From: VRUE01 sp036266075
Lineage (GTDB): Bacteria; Actinomycetota; Thermoleophilia; Solirubrobacterales; 70-9
NCBI GenBank assembly: GCA_036266075.1
Contig: DATANV010000009.1
Coordinates: forward strand, 74,892 to 138,891
Direction: 5' to 3'
DNA length: 64,000 bases
This document shows, in pieces, positions 32,785 to 41,690 of this stretch. The notes beneath the pieces are model-generated. The model saw nothing but the letters and a program-made list of their open reading frames with translations. It was not told where the DNA came from and ran no database searches. A program made the position numbers and the translations under genes. Within the stretch, counting starts at the first letter, position 1. The number at the start of each line of letters is the position of its first letter.

Positions 32785-33019
32785 CGCCCTTTTGTAGCAG
32801 GAGCGGCGGGGGGTCCGCCAGGCCGGGGCAGCGACGGCCGGCTGCGCTTCGGCGGACGCGCTCGAGCCGGAGGCGGCGAATTTGAAGCGGTTATTGCCGG
32901 CGCTGGCCATCTGCATTGCCCTCCTCGCGCCGCCGTTCGCGGCGGCGGCCTACCTGGGACCCCAAGCGGGCGCTGACCTGGTCCACAGGGGGAGCACGGC
33001 TCCCGTCCGCGGGCTGGTA

Positions 33020-33763
33020 TCAGGCAACCGGCGACACGACGAGTTGTTCCGGGCGGAGCACGGCCGGGTCGTGCCCGGGGGTGACGCGCACGCCACCATC
33101 CCGCACTGCGCGAAGGCGCTCGGCCGAGCGCTGCTGCGCGCCGAGATCGTCGCCGAAGGACGGCAACCGGAGGTCGTCCAGCCCGGAGGCGTAGTGAACG
33201 ACGTCGCCGCCGACGACCAGGATCTCGCCGATCCGAACCGACTGGTGGCCCGGCGTGTGGCCGGGCGTCGGCAGCAGCTCGATCGAGCCGTCGCCCAGCA
33301 GATCGTGGCTGCCGTCGACGAGGACCACCCGGCGCTCCTCATCGCGGTAGTCCCGCGGGAAGAAGAAGTTCCGCTCGATGGCGGCCGGATCGCTCCCCGC
33401 CTCCCATTCGCGCCGCTGGACGACGATCGGTATGCCGCGCGGCAGCAGCGAGAGGCCGCCGGCGTGGTCGAAGTGCAGGTGCGTGAGGACGATCCGCGTA
33501 ATCGTCGAAACGTCGATTTGCTCATCGATCGGCTGCCCCTGCTCGAGGGAGAAGAGCGCGGTCGTCTGCGGCCGTTCGTAGTGAGTGGCGGCGTCGACGC
33601 AGGCCCCCGGGTGAAGCCCGGTGTCGATCAGGATCCGATCCTCGCCGGTCTCGACGAGGTAGGCCGGAACCGGCACCCGCACGCGTTCCTGCGGATCGTC
33701 GCCCTGCCGCCAAAGTGCCGCCGAGGCGGTCATCCAGCCGACGTTCAGCATCTCGACCTTCAC
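33020..33763 (-). CDS. metallo-beta-lactamase fold hydrolase (AHL lactonase-like)
   Basis: 247 residues. The dinuclear zinc motif is complete: LTHLHFDHAGG, PTPGHTPGHQS, VVGGDVVHY and VTPGHDP. VPAYLVETGEDRILIDTGLHP at the start is typical of the AttM/AiiA lactonase group, which opens acyl-homoserine lactones, but many actinobacterial members act on other lactones or esters. No signal peptide. Sequence 32785-33019 upstream of the 2TM gene holds no gene I can support. Confidence 0.78.
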   Translation of the reverse strand: MKVEMLNVGWMTASAALWRQGDDPQERVRVPVPAYLVETGEDRILIDTGLHPGACVDAATHYERPQTTALFSLEQGQPIDEQIDVSTITRIVLTHLHFDHAGGLSLLPRGIPIVVQRREWEAGSDPAAIERNFFFPRDYRDEERRVVLVDGSHDLLGDGSIELLPTPGHTPGHQSVRIGEILVVGGDVVHYASGLDDLRLPSFGDDLGAQQRSAERLRAVRDGGVRVTPGHDPAVLRPEQLVVSPVA

Positions 33764-33989
33764 CGACTGCCCATCCTATGAGCGTGGTCGGCCTGGCTTC
33801 CTCGGTGGCCTTCTCACCGCAAGGCGCCGTCTCCGCCGTTGGCCGTGTTACCGCCGTGGTTGCCGATGACCGGGTCAGCGTCGCCCGCACGATCCAAAGA
33901 GAGCTCGAGAGGTACTTGCGAATCCAGATCGCGCTCGGCGCACAGGGTCTCTGCTGCTGCTGCTGCTGGAAATTCCCGATCGATCCGCT

Positions 33990-34020
33990 GCAAGGTCCAC
34001 CCACGCCGGGTGGGCCTTGC
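33990..34020. terminator. 13-bp hairpin 3' of a small secreted-protein gene
   Basis: GCAAGGTCCACCC (33990-34002) and its near-complement (34008-34020; 12 of 13) with a 5-nt loop, starting 7 nt after the minus-strand stop at 34028. No U-run; a structural 3' end or weak terminator. A run of six CTG units lies nearby (33951-33968). Confidence 0.4.
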
Positions 34021-34027
34021 CTTTCTG

Positions 34028-34222
34028 CTAACCCTTGCAACCCGGAACCGGTTCGTTGGCACCAGGGCCGGTGCCGTGACCGGGCGCATGGCACTTGGCG
34101 CCACTGTCATTTGGCCCCTTGCTGCTGTTGCCTGGCCCGAAATCTGGGTCGGCCAGGACCGGCGACGCCGGAATCGCCAAAGCGCCGGCGATGAGCACCA
34201 AGGCGAGCGTCTTCTTGCGCAT
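34028..34222 (-). CDS. small secreted protein of unknown function
   Basis: 64 residues from ATG 34222, chosen because a perfect AAGGAGGT lies 4 nt upstream. A signal peptide (residues 1-24, ending SPVLA) is followed by a 40-residue mature part rich in Gly, Pro, Asn and His with GNSSKGPNDSGAKCHAPGHGTG and a C-terminal Cys. Mature size suggests a small matrix, metal-binding or signalling peptide. It has its own leader region (34223-34450). Function unknown. Confidence 0.65.
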   Translation of the reverse strand: MRKKTLALVLIAGALAIPASPVLADPDFGPGNSSKGPNDSGAKCHAPGHGTGPGANEPVPGCKG

Positions 34223-34454
34223 GGGAACCTCCTTCAACGCACGCTAATCGCGTCTATTGGGCCCCAGACGAGCCTTACAGCGAACCACCCCTCCTCGCTG
34301 AGCCAACGAAGTTAGCCCCGGCCCTGCCCACGGTGTCAAGGCCCGTGTTTGCTGCTCAGGACGCTCTTCCCGCCTTGAGTCACACTGCTGCAGCTCGTCG
34401 GAATTTCACGCCAGGCTTCGAGAATGGCAAATGGGCCGGAGGTTATTGTCTGCA

Positions 34455-34528
34455 TCGGGGAGACAGGATTTGAACCTGCGACCGCTCGGCCCCCAGCCGA
34501 GTGCGCTACCAGACTGCGCCACTCCCCG
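34455..34528 (-). tRNA. tRNA-Pro (GGG)
   Basis: 74-nt cloverleaf: acceptor CGGGGAG/CTCCCCG, anticodon loop CTGGGGG (GGG), T-arm GCAGG-TTCAAAT-CCTGT. Confidence 0.95.
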
Positions 34529-34648
34529 TGGCTGCCCTGCATTTTGGCGCATCGGCGGGTCGCGGGGGGCCAGACGGCAACCGCGGCGCTGTTGGGGCAA
34601 ACTGAGGGCCAGCGGAGCGGCTCTGGGGCAGCCGGATTCGCGACCCTC

Positions 34649-34719
34649 GCGGCGGTAGCTCAATGGTAGAGCCTCAGCCTTCCAAGCTGATGATGCGAGT
34701 TCGATTCTCGTCCGCCGCT
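34649..34719 (+). tRNA. tRNA-Gly (TCC)
   Basis: 71-nt cloverleaf: acceptor GCGGCGG/CCGCCGC, anticodon loop CTTCCAA (TCC), T-loop TTCGATT. Confidence 0.95.
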
Positions 34720-34852
34720 TCCCGGCACTCGGTTCGCCGATGCCCTCGCGAACCCGCCGGCGCCGCGTTGTATTCCTGACAGCCATCGCGTCGTGCGGCG
34801 ACGTGCGGCGCGGCTCAGCGATCGCAGAACCCTCCGGCGTCCGGGCAATGCC

Positions 34853-36178
34853 CTACTCGATTACGAAGCTGGCCCGGCGCTGCCGGGTGAAGACGCGCCC
34901 GTCGGACGAGCGGCCGGATGCCGTCAGCCGGAGAGTCGCCTCCCCCTGGTGGGGAAGGCCGTCGAGCGTTGCCCGCAGCTCGCCGTCGACCAGCTGCGGC
35001 GGCGGCAGCGGGCGCCTCAGGCGGGGATGCGGATCCTGATCGCGGCCTGAGCTTTCGCGCAGGCGCGTCAGCCGGGCGAGCGACTCGGGCACACCGTCGG
35101 CCAGCGCCTCCTCGCTCGGCTCGACGGCGGCGAGGCGCTCGGCATGCAGCCGCAGCGAGTCCTCCAGCGAGCGCACCGGGAACTCGAGGCTGGCGCTGAC
35201 CCGAACCTCGGCGAGCGGCTCCTCGCCGTCGACCAGCCGGGCGCGGTACTCGACCGGCTCGCCGACCGGTACGGGCGCAGCGGGCGGATCCAGCGTCAAC
35301 GAAACGGACGAGCTCGGTTCGAACGCGCCAACCGTGCCGTCGACGGTCACCGGCGCCGCGCTCCAGACCTCGACCTGCCAGGTCCCGGCCACCGGCGCCT
35401 GCAACCGGAACACGGCGAACCCCGACCCGACCGCCGCCGGGGCAAGCGTGGACGGCTGCTGGTTCGGTTCGATCAGGCGAACGGTGAGCTGGCTCCCCAC
35501 CGGCGTCCCCTGGACGAAGGAAACGCTCCACGGCAGCCAGTCGACGGCGACGGTCGCCTCATCCACGTTCGCTGGGATCGAGACGGGCACGAGGCTGAAC
35601 CTGTACTGGGGGACGGACGACTCGACGTTCACCGACGTGCGCGCCACCTGCGTTTCGGAGACGATGTCGTTGTAGATCTCGGCCAAGCCCCAGGCATCGG
35701 GGGTGAAGTGATAGGTGCCACCGGTTCGCTGGGCGACGGTCTGCATGAAGGCCGGATTGAATTCGCTGCCGAGAGCGATCGTGAAGATCGGCACGTCGGT
35801 GGGGAGGGAAGCCAGCGGGTCTTCCCCTCCGTTCCACATGCCGTCGGAGAGGAGGACCATCCCGCGCGGTGCCTGCGCTTGGGTGACGATCTCGTGCGAA
35901 CGCCCGATGGCTTCCTTGATGTTGGTCAGGCCACCTGCCGAGAGCTGGGCGATCGCCGCCGAAGCCGCATCCTTAGTCGGCTGCCCGGTGATCGTCGCCA
36001 AGGCGGACGAGGACGGAAAGATATAGCTGGGCGATTCGTTGAAGCAGGTGACTGCGAGGCGATCGCTCGTCTGCATGACGTTGACGAACGTGGACGCATC
36101 GCTTTGGGCTGCCGGCAGCTTTTCCGCCAGGGCCATGCTGCCAGAGCGATCGACGATCAGCACCACCGTTGCAGCCAT
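34853..36178 (-). CDS. VWA-domain protein
   Basis: 441 residues from ATG 36178, preceded by GAGGAGGAG. An N-terminal von Willebrand A domain with MIDAS DRSGSM (residues 11-16), LTNIKEAIG and LLSDGMWNGG, and a long C-terminal half of beta-rich regions (WLPWSVSFVQGTPVGSQLTV, GTWQVEVWSAAPVTVDG). No signal peptide or membrane helix, so apparently cytosolic or exported by an unusual route. It begins 10 bp after the stop of the 946-residue propeller/PLC protein, on the same strand, so the two are co-expressed. The partner recognised by the MIDAS is unknown. Confidence 0.8.
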   Translation of the reverse strand: MAATVVLIVDRSGSMALAEKLPAAQSDASTFVNVMQTSDRLAVTCFNESPSYIFPSSSALATITGQPTKDAASAAIAQLSAGGLTNIKEAIGRSHEIVTQAQAPRGMVLLSDGMWNGGEDPLASLPTDVPIFTIALGSEFNPAFMQTVAQRTGGTYHFTPDAWGLAEIYNDIVSETQVARTSVNVESSVPQYRFSLVPVSIPANVDEATVAVDWLPWSVSFVQGTPVGSQLTVRLIEPNQQPSTLAPAAVGSGFAVFRLQAPVAGTWQVEVWSAAPVTVDGTVGAFEPSSSVSLTLDPPAAPVPVGEPVEYRARLVDGEEPLAEVRVSASLEFPVRSLEDSLRLHAERLAAVEPSEEALADGVPESLARLTRLRESSGRDQDPHPRLRRPLPPPQLVDGELRATLDGLPHQGEATLRLTASGRSSDGRVFTRQRRASFVIE

Positions 36179-36188
36179 GTCTCCTCCT

Positions 36189-39029
36189 CTATCTCCGTTC
36201 AGCACTCAAAGGCAGGCGCGCCCAGCGCGCGTTGATCTCCTCCACCGCTCGGGTGGGCCCGCCCTTGGTGCCGAACTCCTGCCAGTCGACCGCGAGGAAG
36301 TTCGGCAGCCGTTTGCGCAGTCCCTGACACCCATCGACGAAGCCGAGGATCCGCTCGGCGTCGTTGACATCCATGAAGTCCTGGTAGTTGTGGTAGCTGA
36401 AGGTGACGGCGTAGTTCTGGATGAAGAGGGCGATGCTCGCTTCTTCGATCGGTTTGCTCTCGGCACGCGGATTGCACATGCCGTTCATGCTCGCGCCCGC
36501 GTAATCGTTCTCCACGCACCAGGTCCAGGTGTACGGCAGACCGTCATCGATGCGGTTTGGCCCGCACTGGTCGGAGAAGAAGACGAGCCTCTTGTTGGCC
36601 GCGATCATCCAGGCCAGCGGCGGCCAGCCCTGCGTCGCCACGTTCCAGGTCCCGGACGGTCCCTGATTGGGGCGATCGGCCCAAAAGATGTACGGCACGA
36701 TGCCGGAACCGGAGATGGCGCTCTGGAGCTGGGCCTTGCTACGCACCCGCTGCTCGAGGATGATCGTCACGATCTCCGAGGGATTGCGGGCGAGCCAAGC
36801 GGCGATCTCGGCCAGGCTGTCTTCGAAGCGCACGTACGGGGTCAGGGGGAGGAGATATTTGCTGACCTCGCATCCCTGGTGGGCGTACACCACCTCCGGC
36901 TTCCCCCCGATTTCGCAGGACCAGGTGTCCAGCATCAGCATCCGAACCCCCGAGTCGAGCTGGTTGATCAGGCTGCCGCTCTGCTGTGCGTAGTACCAGC
37001 CGTCGGCGCTGTTGGCGTAGGCGTTGTGACTGCCCAGCCAGCAGCAGCGGTCGAAGCAGCGACTGGTGTCGAGCGCCGGAGCGCCGGTGGCGACGCTCGC
37101 CCCGGCGAACGCGACCCGAGTCGGCGAAAACGACCAGAGGGGCCTGCCGGTGAACCGGTTGAAGGCGTAGACGCGCGAATCGCTCGCGGTCACGATCACC
37201 CGATCGGAGAGCACGACCGGGTCGGCCTGGGCGCCGTTGGCGAGGGGCGCGGTCCAGGAAAACCGCCACTGCCACACCTCGCCCGTCAACGCATAGCAGT
37301 ACATCGCCCCGAGAACGGCGTTGCCAACGACGTACAGGCTGCCGGCGTCGAAGAGGAAGCTGCGTATCGCCTGGTCGGCGAAGCTCAGGGTAAAGACCAC
37401 TGTGCCGGTCGCTGCGTCGAGGCCGCGCAGATTACCCTCGTCGTCGCCGACGAGCACGACCCCGCCGACGAGCTGCGGGGCGGAGTGAAGGGTGGTGCCG
37501 CTGTCGAAAGTCCAGCGGGTGCTGCCGTCGGTCAGCTCCAGGGCATAGAAGTTTCCATCGGAGCCGCCGCAGAAGCACGCGCCCTCTCCCGCTTCCGGCG
37601 GGTAGGAGAAGTCGATGTTCTCGAGCTTCACCCAGAGAACCTGGCGGTTGACGATGTCCACCGCGCCGATGCCTTCTTCGGTCGCTATGCAGAGGATGCC
37701 GCCGTTCAGTGCGACACCGCTGACGTTGACCCGGCGCCCCACGGCGAGTTTGAGCACGTTGAGTTCCCACTGCTTGCTCCCGTCGAGCCTGGCGTAGCAC
37801 CGCAGGAAGCCGTCGTCGGCCATCACCAGCAGCGACTGGCCGCTGACCGCGGGAGCGGCCTGGATGCCGGCGGCGACGTAGATGCTCCATTTCTTGTCGC
37901 CGCTGGCGATGTCGACCGCGGACAACAATCCGGAGGTGGTTCCGACATAGGCGACCCCATCGGCGATCGCCGGCGCCGTCCCGATCATGCCGGCGCCGGC
38001 GTTGTAGCGCCAGTCCTGTGTCCCGCTCTGCGCTTCGAGGCCGTAGAGGTTGCCGCCGATGTCGCCGAAGACGGCCTCCTGCAGCGGCGCCGGCGCCGCG
38101 GCTGCGAAATCGACCAGGTAGTTGTCGAGCCAAAAGCGGTTCGCGCTGAGAGGCGTCTTGCTCTTCAGCCGGATCCACCCGTAGTAGGTCGAGGCGTCAG
38201 GCGACAGCGAGACGGTGAACGAGCGATACGCCCAGGTGCCGACCTCCTCGTTCTTGAGGATCCAGGTGGTCCGCTGATCGGCACCGCCATCGACCTGAGC
38301 ATGCACCTCGATTTCGAGCCCGCCGATTCCGGCGTAGATCCAGCCGCCGATCGTCGCCGAGCCGCTGCTGGCGGGTATTGGAAGGCTCTTCGTCTCCAGC
38401 GTGCTGGTGCCGGTGAGGTCCTCGTAGAAGTAACAGCTGTAGGCGCCGCTCAGCGCCTTGTCGCTCGCCTGCCGGACAGGCGCGCCCCAGATGAAGATGC
38501 GGCTGTAGATCCAGGGGATGTAGGTGAGGAAGTAGGAGAGCCCCGTCTGCTCGAAGCCGGTGAAGAGGTCGGGCGCGGCCGTCTCGGGATCGCCCGGGCC
38601 CGTGCCGTCGTACCGCCCCTCCTGCTCCACCGCCGCCGCAACAGCCTCGGCGGCGAGTGGCTGCCCGCCCACCGTAAGGCCCGCGAGGTGAAACGGCTCG
38701 GCATCCGCGGGCCACACCCCGTCGTCGCTTTCGGTGACGATCGCGATCGAGGATTCGCCGGCGTTCACCGGTATCGGGCCGAGGCGGCGCCACTCGGCGT
38801 CTTCCACCCCCGCGTTGTCGAGCATCCACCCGGGACGCGATTCCCCGTCCGCCTCGACCCGCAGGCTCACCGGTGCCGCGCTCCCGGCCCGCGCCGGCAC
38901 GCGCACCATCGCCTGAAACTCCTGCTCGCCCTCGGATCTCCCCCATAGCGTCACCCGCCCCCCGGGGGTCACGACCAAGCTCGGCGCCCCCTCGAAGCAG
39001 ATGTCGGACGACAGCACACCGGATGGCAT
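36189..39029 (-). CDS. PQQ-type beta-propeller fused to a PI-PLC-X-like domain
   Basis: 946 residues, no signal peptide. An N-terminal beta-sandwich-like part (residues 1 to about 320) with carbohydrate-binding-like segments is followed by a propeller of PQQ-type blades (for example GDIGGNLYGLEAQSGTQDW, GLLSAVDIASGDKKW; about residues 320-640). The C-terminal domain (about 650-946) has LGSHNAYAN and YAHQGC, the two catalytic-histidine motifs of phosphatidylinositol-specific phospholipase C, plus LMLDTW. I know PI-PLC-X and PQQ folds individually but not this combination. It precedes the VWA gene by 10 bp. It may bind and cut glycolipid-like ligands or act as a toxin-like effector; function unknown. 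Confidence 0.75.
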   Translation of the reverse strand: MPSGVLSSDICFEGAPSLVVTPGGRVTLWGRSEGEQEFQAMVRVPARAGSAAPVSLRVEADGESRPGWMLDNAGVEDAEWRRLGPIPVNAGESSIAIVTESDDGVWPADAEPFHLAGLTVGGQPLAAEAVAAAVEQEGRYDGTGPGDPETAAPDLFTGFEQTGLSYFLTYIPWIYSRIFIWGAPVRQASDKALSGAYSCYFYEDLTGTSTLETKSLPIPASSGSATIGGWIYAGIGGLEIEVHAQVDGGADQRTTWILKNEEVGTWAYRSFTVSLSPDASTYYGWIRLKSKTPLSANRFWLDNYLVDFAAAAPAPLQEAVFGDIGGNLYGLEAQSGTQDWRYNAGAGMIGTAPAIADGVAYVGTTSGLLSAVDIASGDKKWSIYVAAGIQAAPAVSGQSLLVMADDGFLRCYARLDGSKQWELNVLKLAVGRRVNVSGVALNGGILCIATEEGIGAVDIVNRQVLWVKLENIDFSYPPEAGEGACFCGGSDGNFYALELTDGSTRWTFDSGTTLHSAPQLVGGVVLVGDDEGNLRGLDAATGTVVFTLSFADQAIRSFLFDAGSLYVVGNAVLGAMYCYALTGEVWQWRFSWTAPLANGAQADPVVLSDRVIVTASDSRVYAFNRFTGRPLWSFSPTRVAFAGASVATGAPALDTSRCFDRCCWLGSHNAYANSADGWYYAQQSGSLINQLDSGVRMLMLDTWSCEIGGKPEVVYAHQGCEVSKYLLPLTPYVRFEDSLAEIAAWLARNPSEIVTIILEQRVRSKAQLQSAISGSGIVPYIFWADRPNQGPSGTWNVATQGWPPLAWMIAANKRLVFFSDQCGPNRIDDGLPYTWTWCVENDYAGASMNGMCNPRAESKPIEEASIALFIQNYAVTFSYHNYQDFMDVNDAERILGFVDGCQGLRKRLPNFLAVDWQEFGTKGGPTRAVEEINARWARLPLSAERR

Positions 39030-39054
39030 CGCGGCGCGAATCTATACACGCTCA

Positions 39055-39078
39055 ATTGAAAAATCAATACTTTTCAAT
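39055..39078. promoter_or_regulatory. AT-rich inverted repeat before the propeller/PLC gene
   Basis: ATTGAAAA and TTTTCAAT with an 8-nt spacer lie 26 bp upstream of the 946-residue protein's start, a local AT-rich patch in a GC-rich region. Likely promoter or operator of the two-gene operon. Confidence 0.4.
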
Positions 39079-39140
39079 CGGCTTAACGGGAGGCCAAAAA
39101 CAGAGAGACCGCTTCGACCCAAGCCCGGCTCGTGCGCCGC

Positions 39141-40760
39141 TTACCAGGCGTCGACGAAGCGACGGTCGTCCGCCGTCCGCTCGCCGTGCGCCGCCGCGGC
39201 GGTCAGCGTCGAGGCGATCAGCGAGCGCGTCTCGGCCGGGTCGATCACGTCGTCGAGCTCGAACAGCGCCGCGGCGTTGAGCGCCCGGGCGTTGCGCTCG
39301 GCCTGCGCGGTCAGGTCGCGCACCCGCTGCTCCCTCTCCCCCTCGTCCTCGATCTCGGCCAGCTCCTTGCGCAGCGCCAGCCGCACCGCCCCCTCGAGGC
39401 CCATCGGCCCGAGGTGGGCGCCGGGCCAGGCGACGGTCAGCAGCGGCTCGTGCAGGCTGCCGCCGGTCATCGCTTGGGCGCCGAGCCCGTAGCCGCGCCG
39501 CAGGACCACGGCGATCAGTGGCACCCGCAGCGCCGCGCCGGCGAGCAGCAGGCGCGAGGCGCGCCGCACCAGGGCGGTCTGCTCGGCGTCGGGCCCGACC
39601 ATCATCCCCGGCGTATCGAGCAGCGAGACGACCGGGAGGCCAAAGCAGTCGCAGAGCTGCAGGAAGCGGGACGCCTTGTCGCCGGCGTCGGCGGTGATCG
39701 CGCCGGCCATATGGCGGGTGTCGTTGGCGAGGAAGCCGGCCGGCCGGCCCTCGATGCGCCCGAGCGCGGTGACCATCTCCGGCGCGAAGCGCTCGCGCAG
39801 GAAGGTGACCGAGCCTTCGTCGCAGAGCGTCTCGATCACCAGTCCGACGTCGTAGGCGCGACGCTCGCGCTCGGGGACGAGGTCGCGCAACCTCGCTTGA
39901 TCCGGCTCGGCGCCCGGCTTGGTCGCGCCCTGGAAGTAGGCGAGCAGGCGCTTGGTCGCCGCCGTCGCCTCGGCCTCGTCGGCGACGGCCAGGTCGACGA
40001 CGCCGTTGCGGCTCTGCATCTCGATCGGGCCGACCTCGTCGGGGTCGACCTTGCCCAACCCGCCGCCCTCGATCATCGCCGGCCCGCCCATCCCCAGCGA
40101 GACGTTCTGCGTCGCGACGATCAGGTCCGAGCAACCGGCCAGCACGGCGTTGCCGGCGAAGCAGCGCCCGGCGACGACGGCGATCCGCGGCACCAGGCCG
40201 GAGAGCTTCGCCCAGAGGGCGAAGGCCCGCGTGTCGAGTGCCGAGACCACCGGGTAGTCGGTGTCGCCGGGTCGTCCTCCTCCGCCCTCCGCGTAGAGCA
40301 CCGTCGGCAGGCGCAGCCGCTCGATCAACTCGAAGAGTCGGTCCTTCTTGCGGTGGCCGAGGGCGCCCTGCGTGCCGGCGAGGACCGTGTAGTCGTAGGA
40401 AAGGACCGCGCAGGCGGCGCGCTCGCCGAAGAGGTCGCCATTGACCCGCGCGGTGCCGCCGATCAGCCCATCGGCGGGGGTGCGGGCGATCAGGTCCTCA
40501 ACCTCGCGCCGGCCGCGCTGGGCGGCGATCGCGAAGCGCCCGTACTCCACGAACGTGCCGGAGTCGACGAGGTCTTCGAGGTTCTCCCGGGCGGTGCGCC
40601 CTCCGGCCTCGTGCCTGCGCTGGACGGCGCCCGGCCGCGCCTCGTCGCGGGTCAGGCCGCGCCGGTGCAGGAGCTCGGCGAGACCGTCGCCTACGACCCC
40701 CGGTTCGCTTCGCTCTTCCCCCGGCACGCGCCGGATGTTCCCAGAAGGTGACCGTCCCAC
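39141..40760 (-). CDS. acyl-CoA carboxylase, carboxyltransferase subunit
   Basis: 539 residues from GTG 40760; a later GTG (about 40697) is also plausible. Both carboxyltransferase halves are present: GGRTARENLEDLVDSGTFVEYG, AVVAGRCFAGNAVLAG and GMGGPAMIEGGGLGKV in the first, LLDTPGMMVGPDAEQ and MGLEGAVRLALRKEL in the second, the acyl-CoA and carboxybiotin sites. It transfers CO2 from biotin-carboxyl carrier protein to an acyl-CoA (acetyl-, propionyl- or a branched acyl-CoA). No biotin carboxylase is in the window. The substrate cannot be assigned. Confidence 0.85.
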   Translation of the reverse strand: MGRSPSGNIRRVPGEERSEPGVVGDGLAELLHRRGLTRDEARPGAVQRRHEAGGRTARENLEDLVDSGTFVEYGRFAIAAQRGRREVEDLIARTPADGLIGGTARVNGDLFGERAACAVLSYDYTVLAGTQGALGHRKKDRLFELIERLRLPTVLYAEGGGGRPGDTDYPVVSALDTRAFALWAKLSGLVPRIAVVAGRCFAGNAVLAGCSDLIVATQNVSLGMGGPAMIEGGGLGKVDPDEVGPIEMQSRNGVVDLAVADEAEATAATKRLLAYFQGATKPGAEPDQARLRDLVPERERRAYDVGLVIETLCDEGSVTFLRERFAPEMVTALGRIEGRPAGFLANDTRHMAGAITADAGDKASRFLQLCDCFGLPVVSLLDTPGMMVGPDAEQTALVRRASRLLLAGAALRVPLIAVVLRRGYGLGAQAMTGGSLHEPLLTVAWPGAHLGPMGLEGAVRLALRKELAEIEDEGEREQRVRDLTAQAERNARALNAAALFELDDVIDPAETRSLIASTLTAAAAHGERTADDRRFVDAW

Positions 40761-40827
40761 TCCTCCACCCGCGGACCGCCGGCAGGCCGCATCTCACGTT
40801 TCATGGCGTGCAACCGTTTGATCCGAC

Positions 40828-41685
40828 GTGACGCGCGAGGAGACCCGATTCGAGGTGGCTGGCGACGAGTGCGCGGCCTGGCTGTACCCGGTGGCCGGAA
40901 ATGGCGCCGCAGCGCCGATCGTCGTCATGGCGCACGGCCTCAGCGGCACGCGCCGCGACCGCCTCGGCGCCTTCGCCGAGCGCTTCGCGGCGGCCGGGTT
41001 CGCGGCGCTCGTCTTCGACCACCGCGGCTTTGGCGACAGCGAGGGCGAGGCGGACCGCTTCCACCCCGTGCGGCAGCTCGAGGACTGGCGCGCGGCGATC
41101 GCCTTCGCCCGTTCCCTGCCGCAGATCGACCCCGACCGGGTCGCGACGTTCGGCTCCTCGATGGGCGGCGGCAACGCCCTCGCCGCGGCGGCGGAGGATC
41201 CGCGCGTAGCGGCCGCAATCAGCCAGGTCCCCTTCCTCGACATCCTGCGACAGGCGCATCGCTCACCGCTGCGGATCGTCGTCCGCGCTCTCTGGGCAGC
41301 CCTCCGCGGCGGCCACCTGCCGGCGGTCGGCCAGCCAGACGAGGCGGCTTTCATCAACGCCCCCGACGCCGAGGCGGGCTGGCGCCACGTGGTCGCGATC
41401 GGCGAGGACTCCCGCTGGCGCAACAGGGCGTCGGCCCGCTGGCTGCTCGGCCGCCCCTACCGACCGGCCCGCCACGCGGCCACGCTCCACTGCCCCTGGC
41501 TCGTCTGCGTCGGCGCCGCCGATCGCGTCGCCAAGCCCGGCCCGGCGATCGCCGCCGCCCGCCGCGCCCCGTTCGGCGAACTACGGGTCTATCCCGGCGT
41601 CGATCACTTCGACATCTATGACGGCCCAGAGCACGAGGCGGCCGTCGCCGACGAGCTGGCGTTCCTGCGCCGCCACCTCGCCTAA
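40828..41685 (+). CDS. alpha/beta hydrolase (dienelactone hydrolase-like)
   Basis: 285 residues from GTG 40828. VVMAHGLSGTRRDRLGAFAERFAAAGFAALVFDHRGFGDSEG followed by GSSMGGGNALA (nucleophile Ser near residue 112), VCVGAADRVAKPG (acid) and PGVDHFDIYDG (His). The pattern fits peptidase S9/DLH-type hydrolases with the fold's lid between strand 6 and helix. Cytoplasmic; substrate unknown. Its start is 67 bp from the divergent carboxylase gene. Confidence 0.82.
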   Translation: MTREETRFEVAGDECAAWLYPVAGNGAAAPIVVMAHGLSGTRRDRLGAFAERFAAAGFAALVFDHRGFGDSEGEADRFHPVRQLEDWRAAIAFARSLPQIDPDRVATFGSSMGGGNALAAAAEDPRVAAAISQVPFLDILRQAHRSPLRIVVRALWAALRGGHLPAVGQPDEAAFINAPDAEAGWRHVVAIGEDSRWRNRASARWLLGRPYRPARHAATLHCPWLVCVGAADRVAKPGPAIAAARRAPFGELRVYPGVDHFDIYDGPEHEAAVADELAFLRRHLA

Positions 41686-41690
41686 AGCCG

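Noticed and set aside
32882..33019. A TTG-start sequence with a signal-peptide-like beginning (KRLLPALAICIALLAPPFA) on the plus strand
   Set aside because: The frame soon runs antisense to the lactonase-like gene and turns into low-complexity sequence; no supported mature domain. It could be a remnant, but is not a gene I can defend.
33951..33968. A run of six CTG triplets
   Set aside because: Short triplet runs are common in GC-rich DNA; it lies outside any supported coding region and has no other feature.
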